DNA from: DATKJY01 sp964540105
GTDB lineage: Bacteria; Zixibacteria; MSB-5A5; GN15; FEB-12
Length of the DNA: 64,000 nucleotides
NCBI GenBank assembly: GCA_964540105.1
Contig: CAZILL010000002.1
Span: 744,001 to 808,000 of the forward strand
Direction: 5' to 3'
A model generated the notes under the pieces. The model ran no database searches and was not told the DNA's origin. It saw nothing but the letters and a program-made list of their open reading frames with translations. Made by a program: the position numbers and the translations under genes. Every line of letters starts with the position of its first letter. Position 1 is the first letter of the stretch. Shown in pieces: positions 7,656 through 16,371 of this stretch.

Positions 7656-10600
7656 TTATTGATTCCTATTTTGATACGCTCCGTCGCGTGTGCGAAACGC
7701 AGGCATTGTACCTTCCAGAACATCAATGATCCGCAGATTGGTGGCTGGTTCTTCAATGCTACCCGACTTATACCTTATTTCATTTGTGGATTTGTCCATT
7801 TCCGTACTAATAATCTGTTCAGCGTCACACACTACCGCTAGATTCGGATTGTGAGTGACTATGACGACTTGCCTATTCTCTTTTGCTCGTTTGACATACG
7901 GAACAAGCAATTGAAACACCGATTCATTGTCGAGATTCTCTTCGGGTTGGTCAATAATCAAAGGAATGTTGTCCCTGTCGATTAGGAGATAGAAGATCAA
8001 CAAAATTGCACCTCGTTCCCCAGGCGAAAACTCGGCTGCATTCAGGTCCTTGCCGTTGAATTTGACGCGATATTGTACATCGATATAGTCCAGTCCGAAT
8101 AGCCAAGTCAGGAATTCTGGCTTGGTTGTGCTCGGTACAAGCTGCTTGCTAATTTCCATTTTCTTTTCAGGCTTTGCGGTTTGGTCGATTCTCAAGACTT
8201 TCAACAGTTCATTAAGGAATCGCCGAACCGATTCTTTTGTACCAAAGCTGCTGGCCTGAAGAAGGCGGATCAGCCGGTCTCGACCTTGAGCTCGTCCCTG
8301 GAACGAGCCGTCTCGACCGTGATCGATTAAAGATAAGAATCGTTGAGCAAATCTGTCCTTGTCGCAGACAATCGCAACATCAAATGTCAACACGCTCTGG
8401 GCTCGACGTTGAAAGGCTTGTTCCTGCTCAACAAACTCACTTAGTGGTCGGTATATGGATTCGAGTACCGAAGTCTTCATCGCAATCGTGTCAAAAACCT
8501 CATCGCAGATTTGATAGACCTCGCCGACCTTGACATGAATCGCTTGATCCAATTCTTTCTCAATGTACTGCAATTCAAACTCCAAGGATTTAATCGTCGT
8601 CAGCGATTGGTCGCCGTCGGTTCCCTGGAGCTTCCGCCTCTTGTCCTCAATCTGAGCCCTATTCTTCAGGTAGTCTTCGTAGGCCTTTTGCTCCCGAGTT
8701 AACTGCTGAGTGATTGACGCTAGCTGAATCGAAGCGAGACGCCTTTGGCCACGTAACGTCGCCTCTTCACCTTGACGAAGCCCAGTCAAAGTAGATTCAA
8801 TCGGCAGCGGTGCGTCGAGTTCCTTTCGGCCCAAAGTGGTCTCGGTAGATACCAATTCCTTCCTGGTTGCGGATTCGAGCTCGTCCAACTTCTCCGTCTT
8901 GATTTCGAATACAAGTAGGTCGCCTTGTGAAATACCAAGTGCTTTTAGATCCGCCTCCATTGAGTTTACTACAGTGTTCCTTTGTTGCTGTAGATGCTTG
9001 AGGTAGCCCCTGACGTTTGAAACACGACCAAGCGTGTTGTTGAGATTCGTAATCTTGGCTATGGCGAGTTCAATCGCCTTTCCCACTTCAGCTAACTGAG
9101 TCTTGAGACTGTCGATGCGTTCTCTAGTCGGCTGGTTCGGCTCTACGGACGGCTTCTTGACCTCTATCGGAAGGGTTGTTGTTTCTAGTTCTTTCTTCTT
9201 GGCGTCCAGCCTATTGGCAATAAGCTTCTTATAGGCAGGGTCTCTCTTGCCTTCCAGCTCTCCGTATTCCGAAACGACTTTTCTCAATCGTTCCCTATGC
9301 ATGGAAATAGTGGAGTTGATCGCGTCAGTTTGTTTTTCAACAAGTTCCTTTAGGGAAGATGTGCCGAGCTGCTCTGTCGCCGGCAAATACGAGAACACTA
9401 CCTTGTTTATTTCACGCTGAAACTGCTCAGTGACTCCCACTTCATTGCACAGTTGATCAACATACGCTTGAGGGAGATACCGAACTCGTTCGGGCTGCGT
9501 AGCAATGTCGACCGTTTCAGATAAGAGTCGCTTTGGGTTGCTCCCGTCTTGCCAAGTTAGGAGACCGGAGTAGCGTGAAGCCGCACCGGTCTTTCGGAAT
9601 TTGTCATCTTTCAGGAACGAAAATTCCTTAGGATCGACGTGACTGTTCCCGAGCAATGCGATGACGTCCACTAAAGCGCTTTTTCCAGTGCCCTTGCGGC
9701 CAATAATCGCCACTAAACCGGGGTTGAGTGGGATGGTGTCGCTAAACCAGTACGGCGAATTGGTGCCCGCTTCTGGATTCACGGCAATCGAGGTCATATA
9801 CTTTGCTGCATCATTCTCAACAGCCGCTATTTTGGGCGGCCGTTCACCAATGTAGACTCTGCCTTCTGGCTCACTTACAACTCTCTTAAGTCCTTCAAAC
9901 GTAGGGTCAGCCTTAAACCAACAACACTTATCGACCGGATTGGACTTCTCATCACGAAGCTGACCAATCGGGTACGATTGTTCGTGCGAGTCACTACCTT
10001 TTAGGCATGGCTTTTTGCAACCGAACCATTGTCGAAATTGCTCGTCAGAGAATTTGGGATTTCCGTCACCGTCCAGCGGCGACTTCCATAAGAAGAAGCC
10101 GATTTGGTTCGCGTTTGACGAGCCCAGGAAGTCTGCTTTCTTGATGAAGTCCCGCTTAATCCAATCGTCGCTTTGAGGATCGATGTCTCCTATACCGCCG
10201 TACTCGTCATATGGTAACCAAACTAGGAAGTGGCCATTCAATTCCTTGTCTTGGCGGAGCCTATCCAGCACGTCAGTCCCAAAATGGACACGAGCAGTTT
10301 TCTCCAAGAACTCCGGGGCATCGTATCTCTCCGCGATCTGCGCACCGTCTACGCCAAGCGACTTGAGAAACGTCTCGATCTTGTCTATGTGGACAAGCGG
10401 ATCAAAGATAATGTGAAAGTTTATGTTGACGCCGCTGCGACCCGTGTGGCGATTCTTGAGTACATCTTGCATTCGAAATTCTACAACAGGAAACAGAACT
10501 CGGTCGCCTATATCAATCACACCAGACGTGATTCGCTCAATAGTGCGTTTGTATCCGGCAACAGAGAAATAGTCGTTGATACCGATGACGGAGCAATTCG

Positions 10601-10715
10601 CATCCTTGATCTGACGTTCGAATTGGTCCCATGATCCGATATAACCATTTGATGCCGGGCTATGAACGTGCAAGTCCCATTTGCGCCATTCTGACCCCTT
10701 CAGATAATTAGCCAT
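7656..10715 (-). CDS. TrlF-like protein: N-terminal PHP domain fused to SMC/RecN-type ATPase
   Basis: The first 290 residues are a PHP phosphoesterase-like domain: HVH (H16, H18) in WDLHVHSPAS and a metal-site Asp in GINDYF. An ABC-type ATPase follows, with Walker A GRKGTGKS near residue 340, a long coiled coil (about 430-800), an ABC signature FSPGERG, Walker B LIIDQPEENLDN near residue 920, and a VTHNPN switch. This arrangement matches the TrlF family of AAA-like ATPases. Such proteins are common in defence and mobile islands. It is first in a three-gene minus-strand cassette with a RecB-like and an Mrr-like nuclease. A ribosome binding site (AAGGGGAG) precedes the ATG. The 104-base A+T-rich gap upstream (10716-10819) separates it from vsr and probably holds its promoter. 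Confidence 0.88.
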   Translation of the reverse strand: MANYLKGSEWRKWDLHVHSPASNGYIGSWDQFERQIKDANCSVIGINDYFSVAGYKRTIERITSGVIDIGDRVLFPVVEFRMQDVLKNRHTGRSGVNINFHIIFDPLVHIDKIETFLKSLGVDGAQIAERYDAPEFLEKTARVHFGTDVLDRLRQDKELNGHFLVWLPYDEYGGIGDIDPQSDDWIKRDFIKKADFLGSSNANQIGFFLWKSPLDGDGNPKFSDEQFRQWFGCKKPCLKGSDSHEQSYPIGQLRDEKSNPVDKCCWFKADPTFEGLKRVVSEPEGRVYIGERPPKIAAVENDAAKYMTSIAVNPEAGTNSPYWFSDTIPLNPGLVAIIGRKGTGKSALVDVIALLGNSHVDPKEFSFLKDDKFRKTGAASRYSGLLTWQDGSNPKRLLSETVDIATQPERVRYLPQAYVDQLCNEVGVTEQFQREINKVVFSYLPATEQLGTSSLKELVEKQTDAINSTISMHRERLRKVVSEYGELEGKRDPAYKKLIANRLDAKKKELETTTLPIEVKKPSVEPNQPTRERIDSLKTQLAEVGKAIELAIAKITNLNNTLGRVSNVRGYLKHLQQQRNTVVNSMEADLKALGISQGDLLVFEIKTEKLDELESATRKELVSTETTLGRKELDAPLPIESTLTGLRQGEEATLRGQRRLASIQLASITQQLTREQKAYEDYLKNRAQIEDKRRKLQGTDGDQSLTTIKSLEFELQYIEKELDQAIHVKVGEVYQICDEVFDTIAMKTSVLESIYRPLSEFVEQEQAFQRRAQSVLTFDVAIVCDKDRFAQRFLSLIDHGRDGSFQGRAQGRDRLIRLLQASSFGTKESVRRFLNELLKVLRIDQTAKPEKKMEISKQLVPSTTKPEFLTWLFGLDYIDVQYRVKFNGKDLNAAEFSPGERGAILLIFYLLIDRDNIPLIIDQPEENLDNESVFQLLVPYVKRAKENRQVVIVTHNPNLAVVCDAEQIISTEMDKSTNEIRYKSGSIEEPATNLRIIDVLEGTMPAFRTRDGAYQNRNQ

Positions 10716-10819
10716 AGTTACTCCCCTTAATAATTTAGCAAAATGAGGCTGATGATTAAGTTATGAACGGCAGAATACAAATTTGCCCCGAACACTTCGA
10801 CAACCCCATTACTACCCAT

Positions 10820-11233
10820 CTATTTGCGCCTCAGGAAAGATTCTATTCTTGATTCTATGCTCTCGACATTTCTCGTCTGACACTCCCACACTGTCATAAC
10901 CCGCCAGCCAGATTCTGTCAAGCTGCTCCGATTAACTTCATCTCTGGCAGCGTTCGAACTGCGCTTCTTCTGCCAGAACTCCGCATTCGTCTGTGGCGTA
11001 ACCCGCCCATATTTGCAGTCATGCATGTGCCAGAAGCACCCATGCACAAATATGATCTTCCTACTTCTAGGAAAAACCAGGTCTGGTTTTCCTGGAAGGT
11101 CCTTTCGATGCAATCTGTATCGAAAGCCCAAGGAGTGAGCAATCTTGCGAACAAGCATTTCCGGCTTGGTATTCTTCGAATGAATTGCCGCCATATTGCG
11201 GTGTCGCTGTTCTGGAGTTAGGACATCAGGCAT
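10820..11233 (-). CDS. vsr: Very short patch repair endonuclease (Vsr)
   Basis: The 137-residue protein carries the Vsr hallmarks: an N-terminal RHRNMAAIHSKNTKPE segment, catalytic Asp51 in GKPDLVFP, and FVHGCFWHMH with H64 and H69. Vsr nicks next to T:G mismatches that arise when 5-methylcytosine deaminates, and so offsets the mutagenic effect of a Dcm-type methylase. The ATG directly abuts the stop codon of the EcoRII-like gene, so the two are translationally coupled. Full length. Confidence 0.95.
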   Translation of the reverse strand: MPDVLTPEQRHRNMAAIHSKNTKPEMLVRKIAHSLGFRYRLHRKDLPGKPDLVFPRSRKIIFVHGCFWHMHDCKYGRVTPQTNAEFWQKKRSSNAARDEVNRSSLTESGWRVMTVWECQTRNVESIESRIESFLRRK

Positions 11234-12400
11234 TCAAGTACCCAAAGTCTGGCGCACCGAAGTGACAAAGTGCTCAACCGTCAATAACCTCATAGCACTC
11301 CCTGAAGGGTAATCTTTGTGAAATGCTTCCGGGACTATCAGGGAGACATTAGCTTCATGCATTTCGTTCAGTTGTGCACCGGATATGCCGGGTTGCATGG
11401 TCAGAAGGTGCTTCATCTTGATGCGCTTCGCTTCGTTGAGCACCTGCCGCCAGCGATCCTTGCAAGTGGTCTTCACCCCGACCATGATGAGTTTTTCAAC
11501 TGGGTAGCGCAAATCATCGTACGCGACTTTTCCTGGGATTATTATGTCCGGCTTTCCATCGATGTCCGGGCGCACGTCAAAAGGAATAGCCGCTTCTCTC
11601 AAAATGTGTTCGACATGATTTTCCAATGATCTCCCTGCTCGCGCTTTGCGCCGATTCATAATGGTCGCCGCCGTCGCCAAGAAATCGTCAATGGACTTGA
11701 ACAGCCGCTGGACGTCATTTTGACATAAGCGCCGTTCTACCATTTTGAACAAACGGTACTCAGCATCCATAAGTCGCAGTAACCGCTTATCCGCGCTTTC
11801 GCGAACGAACTCCCTTACGCAGTCCTTGACGGCAGCCAGGGCCTGACCGGAAAATGCAGTCGTTGATGGGAAACTCTCTTGGGAAGCGGAGAACGCTCGG
11901 AAGTGTCGGTCAAGACAGTCGTCGATATCCTCGACAATTTCTGCGCCCGCTTTGTAGATTCCCCATGTGCCGGTAAGCTCGACGCCAAGTGCCGCTTGGA
12001 TTTCAGTTATGTCCTCTTCCAGATCGAGGACGTATGCGTTGAAGGCAGTGGCCCCGGAGCGAACAAGCACGAGCAAGTCGCCAATATTTCCGGCAGTGAG
12101 GTATGGGAAGTCCTTCCCGAAGCGAGTCAGGCGGTACTCGCTTCGCGTACCGACGCCGTACCACTTGATGCGCGAATCGGTAACCCTGCCGTCCTGCCAG
12201 GTGATGGCTACCGCGTCTTCGTAGTTGACGCCTTTGTCGGGAGAATGATCTGTGTAGAGTCCCCAAGCGGACTTTGGAAGATAATAGCCGCACTCGTGGC
12301 TTCCCGTGGTCCCCACATTGTTGGGCGAGATGAATTTCAAGAGGGCGTTGCCAAATCGTGTGGCGTCGGCTATCGCCCGATCAGCATATGGCGAAGGCAT
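11234..12400 (-). CDS. EcoRII-type type II restriction endonuclease
   Basis: The C-terminal half closely follows the EcoRII catalytic domain: LENHVEHILREA, then KPDIIIPG near residue 288, then VGVKTTCKDRWRQVLNEA near residue 313, giving the PD...K nuclease core. The N-terminal 200 residues correspond to the effector/DNA-binding domain of EcoRII, a type IIE enzyme that needs two target sites. EcoRII cuts at CCWGG; the same target is inferred here from the family and from the flanking Dcm-like methylase and vsr. At 388 residues it is close to the EcoRII length of about 400. The gap to the methylase gene upstream is 34 bases. Confidence 0.88.
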   Translation of the reverse strand: MPSPYADRAIADATRFGNALLKFISPNNVGTTGSHECGYYLPKSAWGLYTDHSPDKGVNYEDAVAITWQDGRVTDSRIKWYGVGTRSEYRLTRFGKDFPYLTAGNIGDLLVLVRSGATAFNAYVLDLEEDITEIQAALGVELTGTWGIYKAGAEIVEDIDDCLDRHFRAFSASQESFPSTTAFSGQALAAVKDCVREFVRESADKRLLRLMDAEYRLFKMVERRLCQNDVQRLFKSIDDFLATAATIMNRRKARAGRSLENHVEHILREAAIPFDVRPDIDGKPDIIIPGKVAYDDLRYPVEKLIMVGVKTTCKDRWRQVLNEAKRIKMKHLLTMQPGISGAQLNEMHEANVSLIVPEAFHKDYPSGSAMRLLTVEHFVTSVRQTLGT

Positions 12401-12434
12401 AGTGAAGCCTCCCCTTTCTCATAGATTGCGTCTA

Positions 12435-13676
12435 CTAGCCCTTTCCTTTCAACAGGCAGCCGTTGCCGTTTCTGGATAACTGCCAGCAAATCACTTTCAC
12501 GATTTCGTGCCCGACCGCTTCCGCGACCCCTGGCACAAGGGCGTTACCAAACTGACGGTACGCCTGAGTATCGGAAACGACTATCTTCAGTTTGTCGTCG
12601 AAGCCCATGAGGCGCGCTGTCTCGCGCGGGGTCAAACGGCGCGGGCTTCTCCCGCGATTTTGCGGAATAAGAATCTCGGAGCCGTCCTTATAGTAGCGGG
12701 CGCTTAAGGTTCGCGAGATTCCATTGATGTCAGCCAAGCCAAAGCCGAAGCCATTGCCTTTCTCTCGATGTGACTTGGCATACTCCTGAAGGTATTTCCA
12801 CAGGTGGTCGGACAATGTGTAGCGAGGGTCGGGACTGGGTTCCAGAATATCTTTGAGCGTCGGCGGTCGTTTCTTGGGCGGTTCGGGGAAAACAAATGGA
12901 GGTTCTTCGCCGAAGACCTTCTTGTCAAAACACACGATGAATATGCGCTCGCGGTGTTGCGGCACCCATGCCGAAGCGTCGATGATTTTGTAGAAGACCC
13001 GATAACCCAGCTCCTCCAGCGTGGACTTTATGACCTCGAACGTGCGTCCCTGATCATGGGAAATCAGGTTCTTCACATTCTCCAGAGCAAGAATCGGTGG
13101 GCGTTTGATTTCCGCGATGGTCGCCAAGTGGAAAAAAAGAGTCCCTTGTGTCTGGTCCTTGAATCCATGCGCTCTGCCAAGGCTCTTTTTCTTGGACACC
13201 CCGGCAATGGAAAAAGGCTGACAGGGAAAACCTGCGGCCATGATGTCATGGTCAGGAATGGCCTTCGGGTCTATCTCCCGGATGTCCCCTACAGGGATCT
13301 CGCCAAACCATGCTTTGTAAGTCTTTTGGGCGTGGACGTCCCACTCGCAAGAGTACAGGGAGCGCCCTCCGGCGCGTTCCAATCCGAGCCGGAAGCCGCC
13401 GATACCGGCAAACAAGTCGACAAACGTGAATGGTGCTGGAAACGTCCGCACTGGAACGTCAGCAAGTCGGCGTAAGATAAGTCGGTCTTGGTCGGTCACC
13501 GATGCTTCCTCCAAGATACTGACCAAGAACTCCTGCTTGGTCATCAGGCGTTCTTTCCGTTCCCTTTCGATCCAACTCTGGACCTGTTCCGGGACTCGGC
13601 GTATAAGCAGCGGTCGCTTCACGTCACTCCTCGTTTTCAAGGTAGATAGCAGTTTTTCCCAGGGGTTGTCAATCAC
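12435..13676 (-). CDS. DNA (cytosine-5) methyltransferase, Dcm/M.EcoRII-like
   Basis: All key C5-methylase motifs are visible: motif I FVDLFAGIGGF (S-adenosylmethionine binding), motif IV GFPCQPFS with the catalytic Cys near residue 152, motif VI ENVKNL, motif VIII QHRERIFIV and a C-terminal motif X. An N-terminal extension of about 80 residues contains a MetJ/Arc-like basic helical stretch (RRVPEQVQSWIERER), which may act in autoregulation; that is inference. The start is GTG at 13676 without a clear ribosome binding site, so a shorter start is possible. It heads the operon methylase - EcoRII-like nuclease - vsr and should protect the host at the nuclease's target. Confidence 0.93.
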   Translation of the reverse strand: MIDNPWEKLLSTLKTRSDVKRPLLIRRVPEQVQSWIERERKERLMTKQEFLVSILEEASVTDQDRLILRRLADVPVRTFPAPFTFVDLFAGIGGFRLGLERAGGRSLYSCEWDVHAQKTYKAWFGEIPVGDIREIDPKAIPDHDIMAAGFPCQPFSIAGVSKKKSLGRAHGFKDQTQGTLFFHLATIAEIKRPPILALENVKNLISHDQGRTFEVIKSTLEELGYRVFYKIIDASAWVPQHRERIFIVCFDKKVFGEEPPFVFPEPPKKRPPTLKDILEPSPDPRYTLSDHLWKYLQEYAKSHREKGNGFGFGLADINGISRTLSARYYKDGSEILIPQNRGRSPRRLTPRETARLMGFDDKLKIVVSDTQAYRQFGNALVPGVAEAVGHEIVKVICWQLSRNGNGCLLKGKG

Positions 13677-13693
13677 AAACTGCTGGAGATAGG

Positions 13694-13731
13694 GAAAATA
13701 AACAAGGAGGCTGGAACAATATCCAGCCTCC
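13694..13731 (-). terminator. Rho-independent terminator of the small-gene/DUF932 cluster
   Basis: A perfect 9-bp stem (GGAGGCTGG / CCAGCCTCC, loop of 8) at 13706-13731 is followed on the minus strand by TTGTTTATTTTCCC. It lies 27 bases after the stop of the 87-residue gene and ahead of the methylase operon, separating the two transcripts. Confidence 0.75.
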
Positions 13732-13757
13732 GATTAAAGAGCACTGCCTTTAGATTG

Positions 13758-14021
13758 CTAGGAATGCTGAACTGGATCGGTCGCACGCTTTACAAGGGCA
13801 CGCCCTGCGTCGATTTCCTCATTTGGCAGAGCAGCCGGATACTCGGATACGACTTTCGACACCCACGCCAGAAGCTCAGGGGCAATCGCGAGCACTATGG
13901 CGTTTTCAGGTGCCACGTTCCAGTCTTCGACGTCCAAGAGCGCTTCACCATTCGCGTCCGAGAGAACTCCGTAATCGGTCCAAGTCCACGGTGCGGGTGA
14001 ATGTCCTGTCTCTATTGCCAT
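13758..14021 (-). CDS. Small uncharacterised protein of the DUF932 cluster
   Basis: An 87-residue acidic protein with no family I can name. The start at 14021 is set by an AAGGAGC ribosome binding site just upstream on the minus strand. The sequence has a segment SPAPWTWTDYGVL and DVEDWNVAPENAIVLAIAPELL, a pattern I associate with small phage and plasmid proteins whose homologues often read 'ANARLIAAAPELL'. It is the last gene before a strong terminator. Confidence 0.7.
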   Translation of the reverse strand: MAIETGHSPAPWTWTDYGVLSDANGEALLDVEDWNVAPENAIVLAIAPELLAWVSKVVSEYPAALPNEEIDAGRALVKRATDPVQHS

Positions 14022-14121
14022 AGCTGGCTCCTTATGTTCGTGTGCCTTATCTCCTGTGAGTAGGATAATACTGTGCAAAGCAAAGTCAAAATGGATTTCC
14101 CCGTGCGGTTCTCGTCTGAAT

Positions 14122-15192
14122 TTAAGCCGTCACAAGGAGTTTCCCGGCTCTGCGCTCAAGATCGACACGCTGGTCCGCGTAAACCTTCATCCGAGCCGTA
14201 GCGGTCAATCCCTGCACCATACCCCACAGGGTCGTCACGTCCTCGTGTTCGGCGGTTCCGGTCTCCCAAGCGTCTGAAAGCTCCTTCTTGGTAAACTGGT
14301 CCGGACCCAATCGAACTTGCACTTCCTCAAGAGTGCCGCCAATGTTCGTATCCATCGCCCGCGTTATCGTGTCTCGTATCTGATTTGCTCCAATTCGACT
14401 TTCGACGAAGCGATTGAGCGTCGGCAGCGCCTCCTGAATGAATCTCTCCGGCGCTTTGTGCCTGTGAATGATCCTGAGTTCGGACACCTCTTCCGCCCCC
14501 CAGACCACGTGGTTGCCGCACACGTAGTTGTACAGGAACGTGGTCAGGCCGAACGTCGCCGCGCCGGTTTCGGAGTTCCAGCAAAAGAATCCTCGTCCGA
14601 GTTTGGCGTTACCGACTTCGATCACGTCCTCCGAATTTACCATGAAGGCGAACATGTCCCGGTCGGAAGCGTACAGTCCGGCGTTCTGCGAGCCATCCAA
14701 CGGATGCGCCGGAGGCACGCGCCATGCGGTGCCGTCGACCGCTTCCATGAGATACTCGACAACCGAGGAGTCCCAGATTCTGCCGTATCCGGGGCCGGTA
14801 AGAGCGGAACAAACGAGGTGATCCATGCCGTTCCCGCCCTCCGGTTGCCTTAACAGCAACCGACATTCCGAGTCGGCTTTCACCAGTGCGTGACGGATGC
14901 ACAAAGTCACGAGCTCAGGCGGAAGCGTCCGTAAATACCGTGCGGGTGCGCCGGTCATGGAGCACAACTGCCCGAACGACCAATTGGTGAGCAATGCTGG
15001 CGGCGTCCCGCCATTGACGGCGAGCTCGCCTCCTCCGACCGTCTTAATGTCGATGTTCATGATTGAGCGCACCTCTTCGTGCGATGCCGTGCGCCGGGAA
15101 TTGACGGCCTTGTGGAGCGATTCCAGGGAATCGAATCGCTCGTCCGGCGGCCTGATAGCCCATTGTCTATGGGCGTCGTACAAGTTAGTCAT
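14122..15192 (-). CDS. DUF932 / phage-plasmid primase-like accessory protein (TIGR03299-like)
   Basis: A 356-residue protein with the DUF932 pattern: a substrate-like N-terminal region (ELAVNGGTPPALLTNWSFGQLCSMTGAPARYLRTLPP), a middle block GLYASDRDMFAFMV, and FFCWNSETGAATFGLTTFLYNYVCGNHVVWG. These proteins are common on plasmids, integrative elements and phages; their biochemical role is unknown. A GAGG site seven bases upstream supports the ATG at 15192, and the gene overlaps the stop of the preceding 100-residue gene by 8 bases, so they form an operon. Its presence indicates that this part of the island derives from a plasmid or conjugative element. Confidence 0.85.
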   Translation of the reverse strand: MTNLYDAHRQWAIRPPDERFDSLESLHKAVNSRRTASHEEVRSIMNIDIKTVGGGELAVNGGTPPALLTNWSFGQLCSMTGAPARYLRTLPPELVTLCIRHALVKADSECRLLLRQPEGGNGMDHLVCSALTGPGYGRIWDSSVVEYLMEAVDGTAWRVPPAHPLDGSQNAGLYASDRDMFAFMVNSEDVIEVGNAKLGRGFFCWNSETGAATFGLTTFLYNYVCGNHVVWGAEEVSELRIIHRHKAPERFIQEALPTLNRFVESRIGANQIRDTITRAMDTNIGGTLEEVQVRLGPDQFTKKELSDAWETGTAEHEDVTTLWGMVQGLTATARMKVYADQRVDLERRAGKLLVTA

Positions 15193-15487
15193 GATGCGCC
15201 TCGCTTTCTTTCGGGATAGGCAGCAAATCGGTTAGACGAAATAGGCACTCAATGAGCACGCTCGCTTGCCGTTTCGTTAGCTCGCCTACCGCGTCGATGT
15301 TGGCGGCCTGACATAACCAGGCCTCGGTTTCGCTTTGGTTGAGACCGCGTTCTCGCAATTGCCGGTTCAGGCAGCCGCATTGACGTTTGGTCATTTGCAC
15401 TCCATCCGTGACGGTTCGCGGGGGTTCCTGATTCGACGGCGGCTGCTGCGCGACCGGATCAGGCCTTTCGACTGTAGTACGGGACAT
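15185..15487 (-). CDS. Small uncharacterised protein upstream of DUF932 gene
   Basis: A 100-residue protein of unknown function. The ATG at 15487 (MSRTTVER) is chosen because GAGGAGG precedes it at the right distance. The N-terminal third is Pro/Gln-rich and probably disordered; the rest is predicted helical, with two similar segments (MTKRQCGCLNRQL and LTKRQASVLIECL) that look like an internal helix repeat. It overlaps the DUF932 gene by 8 bases. Confidence 0.7.
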   Translation of the reverse strand: MSRTTVERPDPVAQQPPSNQEPPRTVTDGVQMTKRQCGCLNRQLRERGLNQSETEAWLCQAANIDAVGELTKRQASVLIECLFRLTDLLPIPKESEAHHD

Positions 15488-15549
15488 TGAATCCTCCTCG
15501 ATCAATTTTGGGGTTGGTGAATTGGAATGAGCTTGTTGAAAGAGCGAGA

Positions 15550-15589
15550 GACTGAAAACTCTATTCAGTCTGTAGCTGTCAGTCTACAG
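15550..15589 (-). promoter_or_regulatory. Adjacent inverted repeats upstream of the DUF932 operon
   Basis: A perfect 7-bp stem (GACTGAA / TTCAGTC, loop 7) at 15550-15570 abuts a second repeat CTGTAG / CTACAG at 15570-15589. Both lie 63-100 bases upstream of the first start codon of the minus-strand operon, where an operator would be expected. Repressor identity is unknown. Confidence 0.45.
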
Positions 15590-15682
15590 CTGATAAAAAC
15601 GACTGCAATAACCGAATCCGGGTACTGTCTGTGGATAACGGAATTTGGATTGTGTTTCGAGGGTGGGAGATTTTTCACCGAA

Positions 15683-15716
15683 CAAAAAAAAGCGGAGCGG
15701 GGGCGTCCCGCTCCGC
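15683..15716 (-). terminator. Rho-independent terminator after the 80-residue gene
   Basis: A perfect 10-bp G+C-rich stem (GCGGAGCGGG / CCCGCTCCGC, 5-base loop) at 15692-15716 is followed on the minus strand by eight T residues. It starts ten bases after the stop codon at 15726. Confidence 0.9.
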
Positions 15717-15725
15717 CTGGTGCTA

Positions 15726-15968
15726 CTACTGCACCTCAATCTCTTCCTCTACCACGTCGTCGTTTACGCGCTGCAGCGGGTACTGGACCGGAAACCGCCC
15801 GATGCGGTTCCGCTTCGCCCAGCGAATCCCGTTCTTGAAGGAACGGTCACTCTCCATAGTGACGAGCTGGTTTACGCGCAACCAGCACGCCGCCCAGTCG
15901 CCCGTCTTGCGCGACTCCTCGAAAATCGAGGTGAGCTTACTTTTGATAATCTGTTGATAGGCTGCCAT
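15726..15968 (-). CDS. Small uncharacterised protein with acidic tail
   Basis: An 80-residue protein. I place the start at ATG 15968 (MAAYQQIIKS), with AAAGGA upstream; a longer frame lacks support. It has a helical N-terminus, WAACWLRVNQLV in the middle, and an acidic C-terminus (DDVVEEEIEVQ). A strong terminator follows at once, so it is probably a single-gene transcript. No known family is recognised. Confidence 0.65.
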   Translation of the reverse strand: MAAYQQIIKSKLTSIFEESRKTGDWAACWLRVNQLVTMESDRSFKNGIRWAKRNRIGRFPVQYPLQRVNDDVVEEEIEVQ

Positions 15969-16371
15969 ATGTTTGACAGTCCTTTCTCCGGCGCTTGAGT
16001 TTGTTAAGTTGGCAAGACGCACGTCGGCTTGTCCTGCCGGTCGCCCTTAGTGGCACAGAGGGCAGGAGTAGCCTTTAGGCCAAGACGCGCTTCCTGGCTG
16101 TGGGCGGCAATGTCCGTCCATCAGCCGGAGCGACGTCGCCGCGCGTCAAGGTGGAGACTTGCTACTACCTTGGACGGGTATCTGAGACTCTGTGATACCC
16201 TGACTAACCTCAGGACAAGCGTGTGTTTGGTCGTGTGCGATCCGAATGGTATGGTGAGGTGAAAAAGCGTGGGTGGGAAAGATAATATTGAAAACGTCAG
16301 CTCATAGAATTGTCGCTGACGTATCCGAGTTCTGATCTTCCTCTTTGCTGAGGGTCTCCTAACAGCTCATG
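15969..16371. other. 403-base intergenic stretch with a weak terminator hairpin
   Basis: No convincing gene is seen. The only clear structure is an 8-bp inverted repeat (ACGTCAGC / GCTGACGT) at 16294-16322, which on the minus strand is followed by a run of four T residues and may end the 16372-17175 gene. A shorter GGTATC / GATACC stem lies at about 16176-16199. The promoter of the 80-residue gene should lie near 15975-16020. Confidence 0.4.
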
